A DNA stretch of 64,000 nt, from contig CM067307.1 of NCBI GenBank assembly GCA_034231615.1, forward strand, positions 7,495,013 to 7,559,012, read 5' to 3'. The notes below the pieces were generated by a model. It was not told where the DNA came from. It made no database searches and saw nothing but the letters and a program-made list of their open reading frames with translations. This DNA is from Meghimatium bilineatum (taxonomy: Eukaryota; Mollusca; Gastropoda; Stylommatophora; Philomycidae). Shown piece by piece: positions 62,590-64,000 of this stretch. Position numbers and translations under genes: made by a program. Positions within the stretch are counted from its first letter, which is position 1. The number at the start of each line of letters is the position of its first letter.

Positions 62590-64000
62590 TGTTATGTGAA
62601 TATAAATTTTATTTTTTCCAAGTTTTATCATTTTTAACTCTTTTTCCCTGTGTAGCGTCTTTTAATCAATCCACAGGTTATATCGGGGATTACATGGCGT
62701 AATTTAAAAGATCCTTACTTTTTATGGCTAATTTAATCATTTTCGGTATTTATATCAACATGGTTACGATCGAAATTGAAATATGTCCACATTACTTCTG
62801 ACATAATTTTGGTGTATTAAGATATCAATTTCGTAAGTTATTGAATAAGTTTTGAACATGTGTGATGCCATTTTTCCTTATATTTTCTATATATATTTTT
62901 GAACGAGCTTATGTTTCGTGAAGGTATAACTATTTTATTTACTTTGGTTTCATTAATTATTGAAATCCAACTTGGCAATAACTGGCAACATACCTAAGCA
63001 GATTTAAGCCAATTTGCAATAAAAAATCTGACAAAATTGTCTATCGATGTCTTAGATCTACTTTAAAATCTCAGAAAACTGGTCAGATTATTTGGAAATA
63101 ACAAACATAATGGAAGCAATATGCCTGTATACTAGACACTTTGTGTTCATAATTTGATTATCTACAAAACTGATACAGTTTGAGAGAAAGTAATTCATTC
63201 AGAAGTTTGGTAAGTTCACAATTCATGTCAGAAATTAAAAGAATTTTTGATTTATAAATTATTTTTATATTATTAAAACTAATTTTTCAATAATGAAAGT
63301 AATTTTATTCAAAATAAACTTGTGACAACCACATTCTCTGTTCTTTTTTGTTTCAATATATATATATTTAAATTATAATTTAAATATATTTAGAACTACT
63401 ATTTCTTGTTCCTGTGACAGATGTGCACACCAAAAATTTAATTCCGTCCAAACGCTAAACTACTTCGTAGGGAATGAGTTATGGAATTTTATGAATAAAA
63501 CAGATACTGCAAAAAATGTGTGATGCCATAACTCTTTGGATAACTTTATAATTCTCTGATTTCCATATCTGTTATTTTTTATTACAATATGCCATATAGG
63601 GTTGTACCAATTTCATGTGTACCGCAACCGTGATAAATACATGGTGATGAAATGTTGATTTCATGTGTTTGTGTTTATATACAATTTTATATCATCTTTT
63701 TTATTTGTTAGATGAGGTAGTAATTATAGTATGTCTGAATTAAGCAATCAACGTAAAGTAGCTATGCAATGTATATCTTTGCATTGTGGAATATCTAGCA
63801 GCGAAAAAGCAAGTATTGTGGCTAAGGAGGATTTTGCGGGTGATCAACAAGATGTGCTAGTTTCTTCTTCTTCTTTCGTTCACTTGAAACATGTCTATAT
63901 CTGTAATTCTGTCTCCTTAATAAAACTCACTGTCTTTTGATGTGCTAGTAATGTACTATCAAAAGAAACATGATAAAAGATATTAAAAGTCAACTCCAAC
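62590..64000. other. COP1 intron 15 (partial), no further exon seen
   Basis: AT-rich unique sequence. A 69-codon frame at 63731-63940 has no recognised homology and contains a (TTC)n run. The remaining WD40 blades (QLKLWN..., C-terminal LELV type) were looked for and not found. Confidence 0.55.

Noticed and set aside
63731..63940. 69-codon frame as the next COP1 exon or a new gene
   Set aside because: No WD40 motif, no matching acceptor phase and an internal (TTC)n run.

Overview
Overall. This is a eukaryotic (metazoan) genomic window. Genes are split into short exons with GT-AG introns, AT-rich introns are packed with minisatellites, and fragments of several non-LTR retrotransposon (LINE) families and SINE-like repeats fill the rest. 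The three recognisable genes (COP1-type RING/WD40 ubiquitin ligase, GAPR-1/GLIPR2-type CAP protein, chymotrypsin-fold protease), the I/Nimb-like RNase H LINE and the SINE style suggest a lophotrochozoan, most likely a mollusc. That taxonomic placement is inference.

Layout. (1) 1793-6897, plus strand: the last four coding exons of a chymotrypsin-fold serine protease. The catalytic Asp and Ser exons are here; the His exon lies left of the window. (2) 16090-24413, minus strand: a complete four-exon gene for a 159-residue CAP/SCP protein of the GLIPR2 (GAPR-1) type. All junctions are phase-consistent and the CAP tetrad is intact. (3) 34090 to beyond 62499, plus strand: COP1 (RFWD2). Fifteen coding exons can be joined without a frame error, from a short N terminus through the C3HC4 RING, coiled coil and most of the WD40 propeller. 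The last WD40 exons are right of the window. The protease and GLIPR2 converge. GLIPR2 and COP1 diverge from a roughly 9.7 kb intergenic region that is mostly LINE debris. The genes do not form an operon or obvious pathway.

Repeats. By my hand tally, close to a quarter of the window is tandem arrays with units of about 15 to 61 bp, plus one 170-bp duplication. Many units are multiples of 3, which produces long spurious open frames. At least seven LINE lineages are distinguishable by C-terminal motif and 3' tail. Several insertions are datable by nesting: LINE into LINE at 27.0-28.7 kb, LINE into minisatellite at 60.4-61.2 kb, and a SINE-like element with a LINE tail into a minisatellite at 56.2-56.6 kb.

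Most interesting signal. Four tandem duplications start exactly at, or span, a 5' splice site (GLIPR2 exon 2, protease exon at 1793, COP1 exons 6 and 15). In GLIPR2 this gives four consecutive donor-like sites. I found no clear new multi-gene system; the novelty here is structural.
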